Source of the DNA: Spinacia oleracea
Taxonomy: Eukaryota > Streptophyta > Magnoliopsida > Caryophyllales > Amaranthaceae
Direction: 5' to 3'
Assembly: GCF_020520425.1 (NCBI RefSeq)
Contig: NC_079488.1
Coordinates: forward strand, 87,773,285 to 87,837,284
DNA: 64,000 bases
Positions 34,142 through 46,200 of this stretch are shown here, in pieces; the first letter of the stretch is position 1, and each line of letters starts with the position of its first letter. Below the pieces are notes generated by a model, which had not been told where the DNA came from, searched no databases, and saw only the letters and a program-made list of their open reading frames with translations. The position numbers were made by a program, and so were the translations under genes.

Positions 34142-35330
34142 TGTTGGTCCCTGAGTTTTGAAGATGACAAGCTTATATGGTGCTTACATTTTACATTCTA
34201 GAATTGGCAGATCAGAATAAGCTGATTACCTTAAGCTAGTACAAATGCAAGTGAGGAAGCTTCGAAGGAAGGAATTCAAGTCAAACATCTCCTGGACGCA
34301 GCATCAAATAAATATAACAAGACAAGAAGATTCAAGTATGGAAGAAAGGTCCAAGCTTCTATGAAGGCTTAAGAAGTAGTTGATTAAATACGCAAAGGTA
34401 TAAGACTATTATCTCGATCATACTGCTAAGTCTGGGAACAGTGGTTTTAAAGAGTCATCACCTAAGTTCTTAGAGTTAGCATAATACACTAGGTTTAAGA
34501 CCAAATGATTATCCGTATTAAAAGGAGTTTTAATATGCTTAAATTAATTCGGTAATAATTAAAGATAATCTTTGGAAGAGTTCGAGGAGAAGTTAAAATC
34601 TTTAGGTATATGGTAAGTAGAATCCGAATAGGAGTAAAACTTGTTTAAAGATTAAATAGTTTCCTAACAGAAATCTATCTTTAAGAGAGTCCTAATTTGA
34701 TTAGAATTGGAAGTCTAGGATTCTAGGGTAAATCACAGAATCACTATAAATATACCAAAAGATCTTCTCGTATTTTTTTATCAGACTCATAAGCATCAAC
34801 CGGAGCTTTCAGGTATCACCTTTAAAGTCTTTATTTTTAAGAGTCTGTTCCTGTTCCCAGTTAGAGCAGTATTGGTTGGTAGGTCTTGTATCTTCGTATT
34901 TGCTTTAGTGTTATTTATTCTGTATTTTTTTAAAGTTGAATTGATGTATGTTAAGCCTGAGTCAGGCTTACTAGAGCAAGAGTGAAGGATCTCAAGAGAG
35001 ATCTGTGAGTTGGAACAATTGAGGGATTGTTTCATAGGGAGAAGGGAACAACGTGGGGTTGTTCCTAGTCATCTGTAATCTGAGGTGATTTACAGATTGT
35101 GGCCCGAGTAGATTAGGCTTGTAAAGAAACTGAGTTGTTTTGCCTAATTAGTAGAAGTGTTTAAGTCCCTAAAGGGGCCGTGGTTTTTTCCTCTCTATTG
35201 GGCCTAGAGAGTTTTCCACGCTAAATTGTGCTTGCTCTATTTTGTTGTTTCTGTTCCTTATTGCGTATAATTTATAAAACTGCAAAAAATCAATTCACCC
35301 CCCCTCTTGTGGAACTCCACGAAACTAACA
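34142..35330 (+). repeat. 5' LTR of the SIRE copia element
   Basis: 1189 bp with a TATA box (tataaata, 34745-34752), about 580 bp before the LTR end. Partner: 49584-50779. Confidence 0.93.
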
Positions 35331-35332
35331 AT

Positions 35333-35344
35333 TGGTATCAGAGC
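35333..35344 (+). promoter_or_regulatory. Primer-binding site of the SIRE copia element (tRNA-Met)
   Basis: TGGTATCAGAGC, complementary to the 3' end of initiator tRNA-Met, two bases from the LTR edge. This is the standard plant copia primer. Confidence 0.93.
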
Positions 35345-35394
35345 CAGAACCCTTGACTGCAGGTAACTCTGACGGGAAAAACGATTCTGGAACA

Positions 35395-37206
35395 ATGAAT
35401 ACTACGGAGAAACTGGAAGAGGGGTACTCTACCCAAAGACCACCCATGTTTAGTGGAAAGTACTACTCCTACTGGAGGAATAGGATGGAAATTTTCATCA
35501 AGGCTGAAAACTACCAAGTTTGGAGAGTCATTGAAGTAGGAGACTTCCAAGTCACCAAATTGACCACCTCTGGAGAAACTGTTCCTAAACCTATAACAGA
35601 ATTTGACAAAGCAGACTACGAGAAACTTGAGCTTAATGCCATGGCTGTAAAGATCCTTCACTGTGGGCTTGGTCCAAACGAGCATAATCGAGTAATGGGT
35701 TGCAAAAATGCAAAACAAATTTGGGATCTGCTCCAAGTTACCCATGAAGGAACAAACGAAGTCAAAAGATCAAAAATTGATCTCCTGATGCACCAATATG
35801 AATTGTTCTCAATGAAGACTTCTGAATCAATTCAGGACATGATAACTCGATTCACAAATATCATCAATGAACTGAATTCTCTAGGAAAAATCATAACTCC
35901 TGAGGAACAAGTAAGAAAGGTACTAAGAAGTCTTCCTCAAGATCCTTGGATGGCCAAGGTTACTGCCCTACAGGAAACTAAGGACTTTACAAAGTTCAAC
36001 CTGGAACAACTGGCTGGATCTCTCTTAACCCATGAGCTACAACTGAATGCTAGAACCTCTGAGAACCCAAGGAACAAAGCACTGGCTCTAAAAACTGAAA
36101 ATGATGAAAACTCAGAGGAAGATGAGGAAACTGCTTTATTTGCCAGAAGGTTCAAAAGGATGTTTAGGAACTACAAAGAGGGAGATCATCGAGGCAAACC
36201 AAATAGAAAATTCTCCAAAACTGATAGTGGATGTCACAAGTGTGGGAACTTGGAACACCGTATTAGGGAATGCCCACTATGGGAACAGGAAAAAGGAAAA
36301 GGAAAAGAAACTCCCAAAGAAAGATTCCGAGACAACAGAAACTCCTTTTCAAAGACTGACGTGAGGAAAGCTATGATTGCTGCATGGGGTGACTCCTCCT
36401 CAGATGAAGAACAGGAACAACCAAATGAGGAAATTGCTCACCTGTGTCTTGTAGCTGATCATGAAGAAGATGGTTCAGATTCTGAGTCAGACAAATTCCA
36501 GGCAAGTCTTTTTCAAATTAAAAGCAAACTTGATTCTATGTCTAAATTAGAACTATTTGACTTACTTTCTTGTCTCACTTGCGATTATGAGGATCTCTTA
36601 AAAGAAAAACTAGATTCTGAAAAAGAACATAAGTCTACCATTAAGAAACTCACTGGAGAATTAGAATGGACAAAAATCACCAACATAGATATTGACAACC
36701 GTTTCTTCAGCCTGTTTGATCAGAATCTTCAAATAAAAGAAACCTATGAGGCTTTGCGAAACGAGAATTCCTGGCTAAAACAAGAACTGATTGATCTAGA
36801 AATTTCTAAGACTAAAACTCTCTATAAAAAGGAGCTAGAAAAAACTCAACTAGATCTAGTCAAGGTCCACCAAGAAAAAACCTACCTAGAGGGAGAATTA
36901 GCTAAAAAGACCAGACACAGAATAGAAGGAACACCAAAATGGATAGAGGAAGCCAGAACCAAACGCACCGAAGGTTTGGGTTTCAACCACAAAAAACATC
37001 ACCATAGAAAAACCAGAGTAGATCTTTACAGTGATATTGTTTGCACCTTTTGTGGTCTAATTGGTCATTATAGAGTCTCATGTCCTAAAAACCAAAGGGG
37101 CTTGGAAAAGAATATAAATCTCGTCAAGACTAAATGGGTAAAGAAAAGCGATTTGATTCCAAGCAAGGAACCCAAGCTATGTTGGGTTCCTAAAAACTCT
37201 AACTAA
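35395..37206 (+). CDS. Gag of the SIRE copia element
   Basis: About 603 residues from ATG 35395; upstream in-frame codons belong to the primer-site region. The N-terminal half is the UBN2-type Gag core (PPMFSGKYYSYWRNRMEIFI, MGCKNAKQIWDLLQVTHEGT, ELNSLGKIITPEEQVRKVL). Two CCHC zinc knuckles are present: CHKCGNLEHRIREC (near 36234) and CTFCGLIGHYRVSC (near 37044). A long coiled-coil, Glu/Lys-rich region (36510-36930) sits between them. A large gag with a second knuckle after a coiled coil fits the SIRE lineage. The ORF is uninterrupted and ends in TAA; pol follows in the +1 frame. Confidence 0.9.
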   Translation: MNTTEKLEEGYSTQRPPMFSGKYYSYWRNRMEIFIKAENYQVWRVIEVGDFQVTKLTTSGETVPKPITEFDKADYEKLELNAMAVKILHCGLGPNEHNRVMGCKNAKQIWDLLQVTHEGTNEVKRSKIDLLMHQYELFSMKTSESIQDMITRFTNIINELNSLGKIITPEEQVRKVLRSLPQDPWMAKVTALQETKDFTKFNLEQLAGSLLTHELQLNARTSENPRNKALALKTENDENSEEDEETALFARRFKRMFRNYKEGDHRGKPNRKFSKTDSGCHKCGNLEHRIRECPLWEQEKGKGKETPKERFRDNRNSFSKTDVRKAMIAAWGDSSSDEEQEQPNEEIAHLCLVADHEEDGSDSESDKFQASLFQIKSKLDSMSKLELFDLLSCLTCDYEDLLKEKLDSEKEHKSTIKKLTGELEWTKITNIDIDNRFFSLFDQNLQIKETYEALRNENSWLKQELIDLEISKTKTLYKKELEKTQLDLVKVHQEKTYLEGELAKKTRHRIEGTPKWIEEARTKRTEGLGFNHKKHHHRKTRVDLYSDIVCTFCGLIGHYRVSCPKNQRGLEKNINLVKTKWVKKSDLIPSKEPKLCWVPKNSN

Positions 37207-37213
37207 ACTCATT

Positions 37214-40200
37214 ATGCAGGTCGAAGTGAGGGGGGACAACACATGGTACCTAGACAGTGGTTGTTCCAAGCACATGACAGGAGATAGAAACAGATTTCTC
37301 TCACTCACGACCTATGAAGGTGGAACTGTGACCTTTGGCGATAATAAGAAAGGTAACATTATTGGCATTGGTAAGGTCGGTAAGTCAAAGTCTCACTCCA
37401 TCAATAATGTATTTTTGGTTGAAGGTCTAGGACATAGTCTGTTAAGCATTTCTCAATTCTGTGACAAAGGAAATTATGCAAAGTTCTCTTCGAATAAATG
37501 TAAAATTATCAACAGTAACACTGAAGCAGTAATCTTAGAGGGACAAAGAAAAGGGAACACATATGTGGTTAACCTTAACTATGTTCCTCACTCCAATCTG
37601 ACCTGTCTCAATGTTATTGAAGATGATCCATTGTTATGGCACAAAAGATTTGGTCATGCTAGTTTTTCTCTAATGAACAAGCTAAGTTCGAAAAATCTAG
37701 TCACAGGTCTTCCGAATACAAAGTTTGCAAAACTGTCAGCCTGTGATGCCTGTATCAAAGGAAAGCAAGTAAGAACATCTTTCAAATCCAAGGGAGTAAT
37801 CAGCACAACAAGACCACTGGAACTGATCCACATGGATTTATGTGGACCAATGAGAACTCAAAGCAGGAGTGGAAAGAAGTATGTGCTAGTAATCGTGGAT
37901 GACTTCTCAAGATACATGATAGGCTGTCGTACACCCGTCAAAAATAAAATCCTAGCGAAACCTCCTAACAATGCAGTAGGGTAAGCAGGGTCGAATCCAC
38001 AGAGAGATGGCTATTTAAATCTAGCTTTCAAGGTATGGCGAAACTAACAATGTCACGAAATTTAGGATTGAATGTTTAAACTAAAATAAATAGAAAAATA
38101 AACTAAAAGATCTAGGGCAACGGTTCACCATGTTCATAGTTCAAAATCAATCAAAACATCATCAACAACTCAAATATTCAAATTATCTAGAGCACAAGTT
38201 AATCCTACGGTCGGGTCTTAACACTCTCAATTCAACATATGCAGTACGATCGCTAACATAATTAGAATTGCTACTTGTAGGTAAGCCTCTAAAATTCGAT
38301 CTTTCGATTCTAAATTCTATTAGCATGATTTAATCAAACAATTGATCAGATTGCAAAGATTAACAATATAAACCTAATCAACTAGAAATATCAACGAATA
38401 ATCAAACCATCAACAATAATAATAAGGATTCATAATATAAACATGGATTCCCAAACCCTAGAAAGCAAACTACTCAATCATGAAACGAACAATGAAAATC
38501 AAATCTAAGAATGAAAACATAATTAAAAGCAATAAATAAAATAAAAAGGAAAATCAATAATACCTCAAAGAATTACATTAATGGAGTTTGTAGAAAAACT
38601 ATAGTTCATGAAAAAGAAAAGAGAGAAAAAAGAACGTGAATTAGAAATCTAGGAGAATTGAAACCTAAAGGAAAAATAAAGCATGAGGGAAATAAATTAA
38701 TTCCCTTAAGTATTTATAGTTTCTCTTTTCTAAAATAAAATAAATAAATAAATGTGAAAATAAAAAATAAAAGTCGTCGATGATTGGTCGATGGAGCGAT
38801 GATGTGGCAGCCAAACCCGAGCACGAGCCGCGCACACGGGAAGATAGATGGCGAGGCATGGGCAGCGAGGGATCTCGCGCACCATCCCTCGCTGGCATCA
38901 TGATGAGCGACTAGCAAGAAGGTAGAGCAGCGAGGGAGCTAGCGAGCCATCCCTCGCTGCCCTGCGCGTGTGTGTAGCAAGCTAAGCGACGAAGCTATAG
39001 GCAGCGAGGGAGCTAGCGAGCCATCCCTCGCTGGCCTAGTGAAGTGCAGCAAGAAAAGACGACGAGCAACGAGGCAGCGAGGGAGCTAGCGAGCCATCCC
39101 TCGCTGGCCTAGTGAGATGCATAGCAGGCCAAGGCGACGAGCAACGAGGCAGCGAGGGAGCTAGCGAGCCATCCCTCGCTGGCCTAGTGAGATGCATAGC
39201 AGGCCAAGGCGACGAGCAACGAGGCAGCGAGGGAGCTAGCGAGCCATCCCTCGCTGGCCTAGTGAAGCAAGCAACTATGAAGCGATGAGGCACGGCGATA
39301 GATGTAGCGAGCCTACGATAAATGTCTTGCGAGCCAACGAGGGATCTTGCGAGCCAACGAGGGATCTTGCGAGCTATGCACAAGCGATACATCGAGTTAA
39401 TCATCCCCGGAAAACTCAATTCTCCGATCAAACACTTCGTCTCCGACTCAAACCATCCGGTGATCATTCGTTCCACCTCCAAACACTCCGAAAGCACCCA
39501 AATGATTGTAAAATCACCTGAAATATCAAAGAAAACACAAACGGAGCGTAATAGAGTACAATAACGACGACTTATGCAATTATGACTCTAAATGCAACTA
39601 AAATGAGACGAATGCCTAGAAATGCAACCTAAATGAGCCTAGAATACCCTATATAAATATGATTCATCAAATTCCCCCAAGCTAAACTGTTGCTTGTCCC
39701 CAAGCAACACTAGACCGAAAACAGAGAAATGAGACGCACATGACTTTCATTGAACCTGAACAAACCTACTCAACTCTCGGGCAAACAATCAAACAAAGTT
39801 ATTAAGACAGAAATTTAGCTCGGATACAAATAGAACCACAAAGCATCATGATCCACAATTGAAACAACCAAGCTTAGCCACAAACCGTTCTCAATCAAGC
39901 TAGTCTTCGCCGCATACTTTGTAGAATATGAATATATGATGCAACGCGGGGTAAGATGACAACAGCAAGAAACAATTTTCGCTTATTCACAAAACAAACA
40001 TGCCGATCAAGAGGTCTTTATAGTAAGCTTGTAACGGGGCTAGGTGGAAAGGAAGGGTAGGATATAATTTGGGAAAAAGTGAGAGTAAGGTCCAACTGGG
40101 GAGCAAATGTGAACAATATGCGTCGGCGTGATAATGCCGAAAATCCAACTCCATCAAACCATGAAACCCGAACAATCAACCAAGTTATAACCAAGGGAAA

Positions 40201-43200
40201 AACATAATATAATGTCAATGATCTTTCTTCATTCCCTTTTCCTGCTTTCAAACTACATACAAAAACGAAAAACATGTTTTTCTATTATTTTTCTTTGATT
40301 TTTCTCTTCTTTTTTTTTCTTTTTTTTCTATATTTTTTTTCTTTTTTTTCCTTTTTTTTATGAAAAATGAAACTAAATAATGAAATCGAAAGTACATAAC
40401 TGTTACAAGCTTTGGTGCCAACAATAATATGCACCATCTCCAAACCACATATCCAACCATAGCCTCGAACCACGAACTATTGGCTTAGTATGCCAATCAG
40501 TCAACATCAATGAAACCATTACGAACACCGAAGCTCCCCCAAGCTAGACTCGGGACAAGTAACCAACGGGGCTAATAGGGCTCAATTATGTGGAGTTAAA
40601 AGAATAAAAGGACAAGGCTACAACATGGGTATGAAAGGCAGGAACTGATGTTTCTAAATTCGTCTGAAGGTTTCCTAAGAGAATGGCCTCTGTCATACGC
40701 GGCATGCGTGAGTTGCAACTAAAGTACTAATGAATCTCAAGCCAAAATCATACGATAACAAGTCACATCAATCACACAAACACATAGTAAGGTGACCTAC
40801 AAGGTAATTGGCTAGCTATTCTTGACGCGAGACCAACATCTTACCGCGTACCATTCAATTGTTTCACACAATGCTAAGCAGTTATCAATGTATAGCACAA
40901 CCGATTGAATTTCGAAATCATATCTAAGTTCAAAAGAAGCTCAAGAGAGTCAAATAAAGCCCGAACACGGTTTGAAAGTCGAATGCAGGACACAAAGGCG
41001 CACGAATGAAAAATGAAATGCAACTAGAATGAAACATTAATATTAAGAAAGCAATACATTTTTTCGTTGTACGTAAACTCCCACCCCTAGTGAGTGGTAC
41101 AAAGCGCACAACACCTATTAAACAATAAAACTAGACTAAAGTGCAACTAACATGCGCAAACTGATGATGACAAATATCCTCCCTCAATCTAAACAACACA
41201 TTGTCCTCAATGTGAACAAAGAGGATGCAAAAAACAACAAGAGAATAGGGGAGAAAGACAACTCACAAACAAGGAGCTTAGCACCAAAGGTTTTTGACGC
41301 CACTGCCACGATGTAGTAATGAAACTAGCCAAGAAACCTAACAATGCTTGTACCTAGAGAGATATTTCATCACTTAAGCACACATTAGGTGGTTAGTCAT
41401 AAAAAAGGAATTAAAACAGTAAACCAGGTTGCCTCCCGGTAAGCGCTGATTTTTAAGGTCCCGCACGACCCTACTCAAATTGTTAATCAGAAGAATCCAA
41501 CGCCTTGAGTAGTTTATCAAATGCCCTTGCAAACATATCATTGAGCACTACATATGGCTTGAGTAAAACCATATTCATCCTCTCAAATAGGGTATTAGAT
41601 AAATAAGCAGAAAAACCAAAATCAAAAGAAAAAGAATCAGAAGAAGAAGAAGAAAAAGAAAAAGAAAAAGAAAAAGAAAAAGAAAAAGAAAAAGAAAAAG
41701 AAAAAGAAAAAGAAAAAGAAAAAGGAGAATATATACAACTTCCCTCTAATTGCTCCTCAGGCAATGTAAACGTTTTAGAATGAGCATCAAGGTCAGCAAG
41801 GTCAAATGTATCATGGAATGGAGACCTATTGATAAAGTGCGAAAGACTTAACATGGGGGATGTAGGAAAAAGATCAAGCCTCCTCGAGAACGGGACGTAG
41901 GCGGGAGGAGATATAGGGTCAACATTAATGCTTTTACCTATAATTCCACCCTCGTGTACAAACTCGTCACTAAAATCGTCAACCAAAAGTTTCGCAACCA
42001 ACGGTTTCTCAACCATCGATTCTACAACCATTAGTGATTCTTCATCCTCTAAAGTCTCCGTTATATCCAACTTTTCCTCATCAGTACCAAAAGTCAAACG
42101 ATAACCTTCCTCTAATGAACTAACATTCTCAACAAATCCACCATCATCATCATCATTATAAAGGATTTTCATGTCACAATAAGATGGTTCGAGTTGGAAA
42201 TTTTGCATATCAAATCGAAGGAAAGGGTCGACAATACTAACATATGACTCGTTATAGGGACAAAGAGAAGTATCATGGTCATGACAATGACAATAAGAAC
42301 AATAATATGGGGGAGGGGTGTGAGTTTGAGGAATAGGAAAAGAGAAATTTTGCAGAGTAGGTTCAACAAACATTGTCGTCTCCCACTCATATGTATCCCT
42401 AGCTAATTGCTCAATCAAATCCCAACACTCTTCTGGAGTCTTCTCCACAAATATATAACTACTCATGGAATCCAACACCAATCTTGTATCTTCATTCAAT
42501 CCCTCATAAATCACCATACATAGTTCCCATTGTTCAAAAAGATGATTTGGACCAAGAAAATCTCCGAGCCTATAATAATATCTCCAAAACACTTCATTCT
42601 CAAATTGAGGAAGACAAATAGAAGCCATTTTTTTTTAAAAAAAAGTAATTTTATACACAAACCGAAAAAATATATACAATGTAGCCTCACCAAAGATAAA
42701 AGCTAAAAAGAAAAATAAAACCGTCTCCCCGGCAACGGCGCCAAAATTTGATAGGCTGTCGTACACCCGTCAAAAATAAAATCCTAGCGAAACCTCCTAA
42801 CAATGCAGTAGGGTAAGCAGGGTCGAATCCACAGAGAGATGGCTATTTAAATCTAGCTTTCAAGGTATGGCGAAACTAACAATGTCACGAAATTTAGGAT
42901 TGAATGTTTAAACTAAAATAAATAGAAAAATAAACTAAAAGATCTAGGGCAACGGTTCACCATGTTCATAGTTCAAAATCAATCAAAACATCATCAACAA
43001 CTCAAATATTCAAATTATCTAGAGCACAAGTTAATCCTACGGTCGGGTCTTAACACTCTCAATTCAACATATGCAGTACGATCGCTAACATAATCAGAAT
43101 TGCTACTTGTAGGTAAGCCTCTAAAATTCGATCTTTCGATTCTAAATTCTATTAGCATGATTTAATCAAACAATTGATCAGATTGCAAAGATTAACAATA

Positions 43201-46200
43201 TAAACCTAATCAACTAGAAATATCAACGAATAATCAAACCATCAACAATAATAATAAGGATTCATAATATAAACATGGATTCCCAAACCCTAGAAAGCAA
43301 ACTACTCAATCATGAAACGAACAATGAAAATCAAATCTAAGAATGAAAACATAATTAAAAGCAATAAATAAAATAAAAAGGAAAATCAATAATACCTCAA
43401 AGAATTACATTAATGGAGTTTGTAGAAAAACTATAGTTCATGAAAAAGAAAAGAGAGAAAAAAGAACGTGAATTAGAAATCTAGGAGAATTGAAACCTAA
43501 AGGAAAAATAAAGCATGAGGGAAATAAATTAATTCCCTTAAGTATTTATAGTTTCTCTTTTCTAAAATAAAATAAATAAATAAATGTGAAAATAAAAAAT
43601 AAAAGTCGTCGATGATTGGTCGATGGAGCGATGATGTGGCAGCCAAACCCGAGCACGAGCCGCGCACACGGGAAGATAGATGGCGAGGCATGGGCAGCGA
43701 GGGATCTCGCGCACCATCCCTCGCTGGCATCATGATGAGCGACTAGCAAGAAGGTAGAGCAGCGAGGGAGCTAGCGAGCCATCCCTCGCTGCCCTGCGCG
43801 TGTGTGTAGCAAGCTAAGCGACGAAGCTATAGGCAGCGAGGGAGCTAGCGAGCCATCCCTCGCTGGCCTAGTGAAGTGCAGCAAGAAAAGACGACGAGCA
43901 ACGAGGCAGCGAGGGAGCTAGCGAGCCATCCCTCGCTGGCCTAGTGAGATGCATAGCAGGCCAAGGCGACGAGCAACGAGGCAGCGAGGGAGCTAGCGAG
44001 CCATCCCTCGCTGGCCTAGTGAGATGCATAGCAGGCCAAGGCGACGAGCAACGAGGCAGCGAGGGAGCTAGCGAGCCATCCCTCGCTGGCCTAGTGAAGC
44101 AAGCAACTATGAAGCGATGAGGCACGGCGATAGATGTAGCGAGCCTACGATAAATGTCTTGCGAGCCAACGAGGGATCTTGCGAGCCAACGAGGGATCTT
44201 GCGAGCTATGCACAAGCGATACATCGAGTTAATCATCCCCGGAAAACTCAATTCTCCGATCAAACACTTCGTCTCCGACTCAAACCATCCGGTGATCATT
44301 CGTTCCACCTCCAAACACTCCGAAAGCACCCAAATGATTGTAAAATCACCTGAAATATCAAAGAAAACACAAACGGAGCGTAATAGAGTACAATAACGAC
44401 GACTTATGCAATTATGACTCTAAATGCAACTAAAATGAGACGAATGCCTAGAAATGCAACCTAAATGAGCCTAGAATACCCTATATAAATATGATTCATC
44501 AATACACATGGGTAATCTTCCTAGCCAACAAGGAAGAAACATTTGAAGAATTCTTGGCCTTCGCCTCTAGAGTCCAACGACAAAGCAATCATAAGCTGGT
44601 CCACATCAGATCAGATCATGGTACAGAATTCCAAAACAAAAGATTTGACGATCTATGTAAAAACTCAGGAATAGATCATAATTTCTCTGCTCCTAGAACA
44701 CCTCAACAAAACGGAGTGGTAGAAAGAAAGAACCGAATTCTTGAAGACATGACAAGGACGATGCTGATTGCTAGTGGACTCCCCAAAAGTTTATGGGCTG
44801 AAGCTCTAAATACCGCATGCTACATACTTAATCGAGTACTAATTAGAGCCATCAAAAATAAAACCCCATATGAACTGTACAAAGGAAGAAAACCCTCAAT
44901 AACACATCTAAGAACCTTTGGATGTAAATGTTTTGTCCACAACAATGGAAAGGATCAATTGGGAAAATTTGATGCACGAAGTGATGAAGCCATATTCCTA
45001 GGATATGCCACAAACAGCAAAGCATATCGAGTATTCAACAAGAGGACCATGTGCATGGAAGAAAGCATTCATATTATATTTCATGAAACTGACTCCCAAA
45101 ACTTTGCTGCAGGTACAGCCACTGATGGAAACTTTGAACTAGGACTTACAAGAGAAACAGAAGACGAAGAAATAAGAAAAACTTCTCAAATAGAAGAACA
45201 AGCTCAGAATGATGAAACACCTAAAGGTGGCACAACTGAAGTGGAACAGATACAAGCTGATGATCATACAGAGCAAAATGGACAAGTGGAGCAGCCTACT
45301 GAAGAAGTCACTACACCATTCCAACCAAGACCTTGGAAACATCAAAGCTCACATCCACTTAACCAAATAATTAGTGATCTTGGACGAGGAACAACAACGA
45401 GATCACAACTTAAAAACTTTTGTGCTTTCTATGCCTACTTATCCATGATTGAACCTAAAAATTATAAAGAGGCACTAACTGACTCTGATTGGATCATTGC
45501 CATGCAGGAGGAACTCAATGAATTCGAAAGGAATAAGGTATGGCACCTTGAGCCCACACCTCTGAACAATCGAGTAATAGGATTAAAGTGGGTATTCCGA
45601 AACAAACAAGACGAACATGCAACTATAACCAAGAACAAAGCCAGATTGGTTGTCAAAGGGTACAATCAACAAGAAGGGATAGACTTCGAAGAAAATTTTG
45701 CTCCAGTAGCTAGAATGGAAGCAATACGCATACTCATAGCATTTGCCTCATACATGGGTTTCAAACTCTATCAAATGGATGTAAAGTGTGCGTTCCTAAA
45801 CGGATATCTTAAAGAAGAAGTTTACGTGGAACAACCACTTGGATTTGAAGATCCAGAATATCCCTCACATGTGTATAAGTTAGACAAGGCATTGTATGGA
45901 TTAAAACAAGCCCCAAGAGCCTGGTATGAACGTCTCTCTCATTTTCTATTAGACAATAAATTCAATCGAGGTAAGGTTGACAGAACCCTGTTTCTTAAAT
46001 CAAGAGACACTGACATATTAATTGTACAAATGTATGTTGATGATATTATATTTGGTGCTACTAATGAGGATCTTTGCAAAGAATTTTCTGACTTAATGCA
46101 GCAAGAATTTCAAATGAGCATGATGGGAGAACTAAACTTCTTCCTAGGTCTTCAAATCAAGCAAACGGAACAAGGAATCATGATTCACCAACAGAAATAT

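Larger units (their letters stand above)
37917..44501 (-). mobile_element. Complete TR-GAG-type non-autonomous LTR retrotransposon (element B) inside copia pol
   Basis: Two 1753-bp LTRs (37917-39669 and 42749-44501) start TGATAGGCTG and end GATTCATCA. The TSD is ATACA (37912-37916 and 44502-44506). The sense strand is minus: the tRNA-Asp primer site is beside the right LTR and the polypurine tract beside the left. The interior codes only a gag-like protein. I noticed a single base difference between the LTRs (38272 region t, 43104 region c), so the insertion is very recent. It is in the same class as element A, with shared ORF, primer site, polypurine tract and LTR motif. Confidence 0.95.

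Noticed and set aside
38665-39497. ORFs in the hairpin arrays of the TR-GAG B LTRs
   Set aside because: Repetitive Arg/Ser/Pro-rich translations of a tandem repeat, duplicated in both LTRs; no coding signal.
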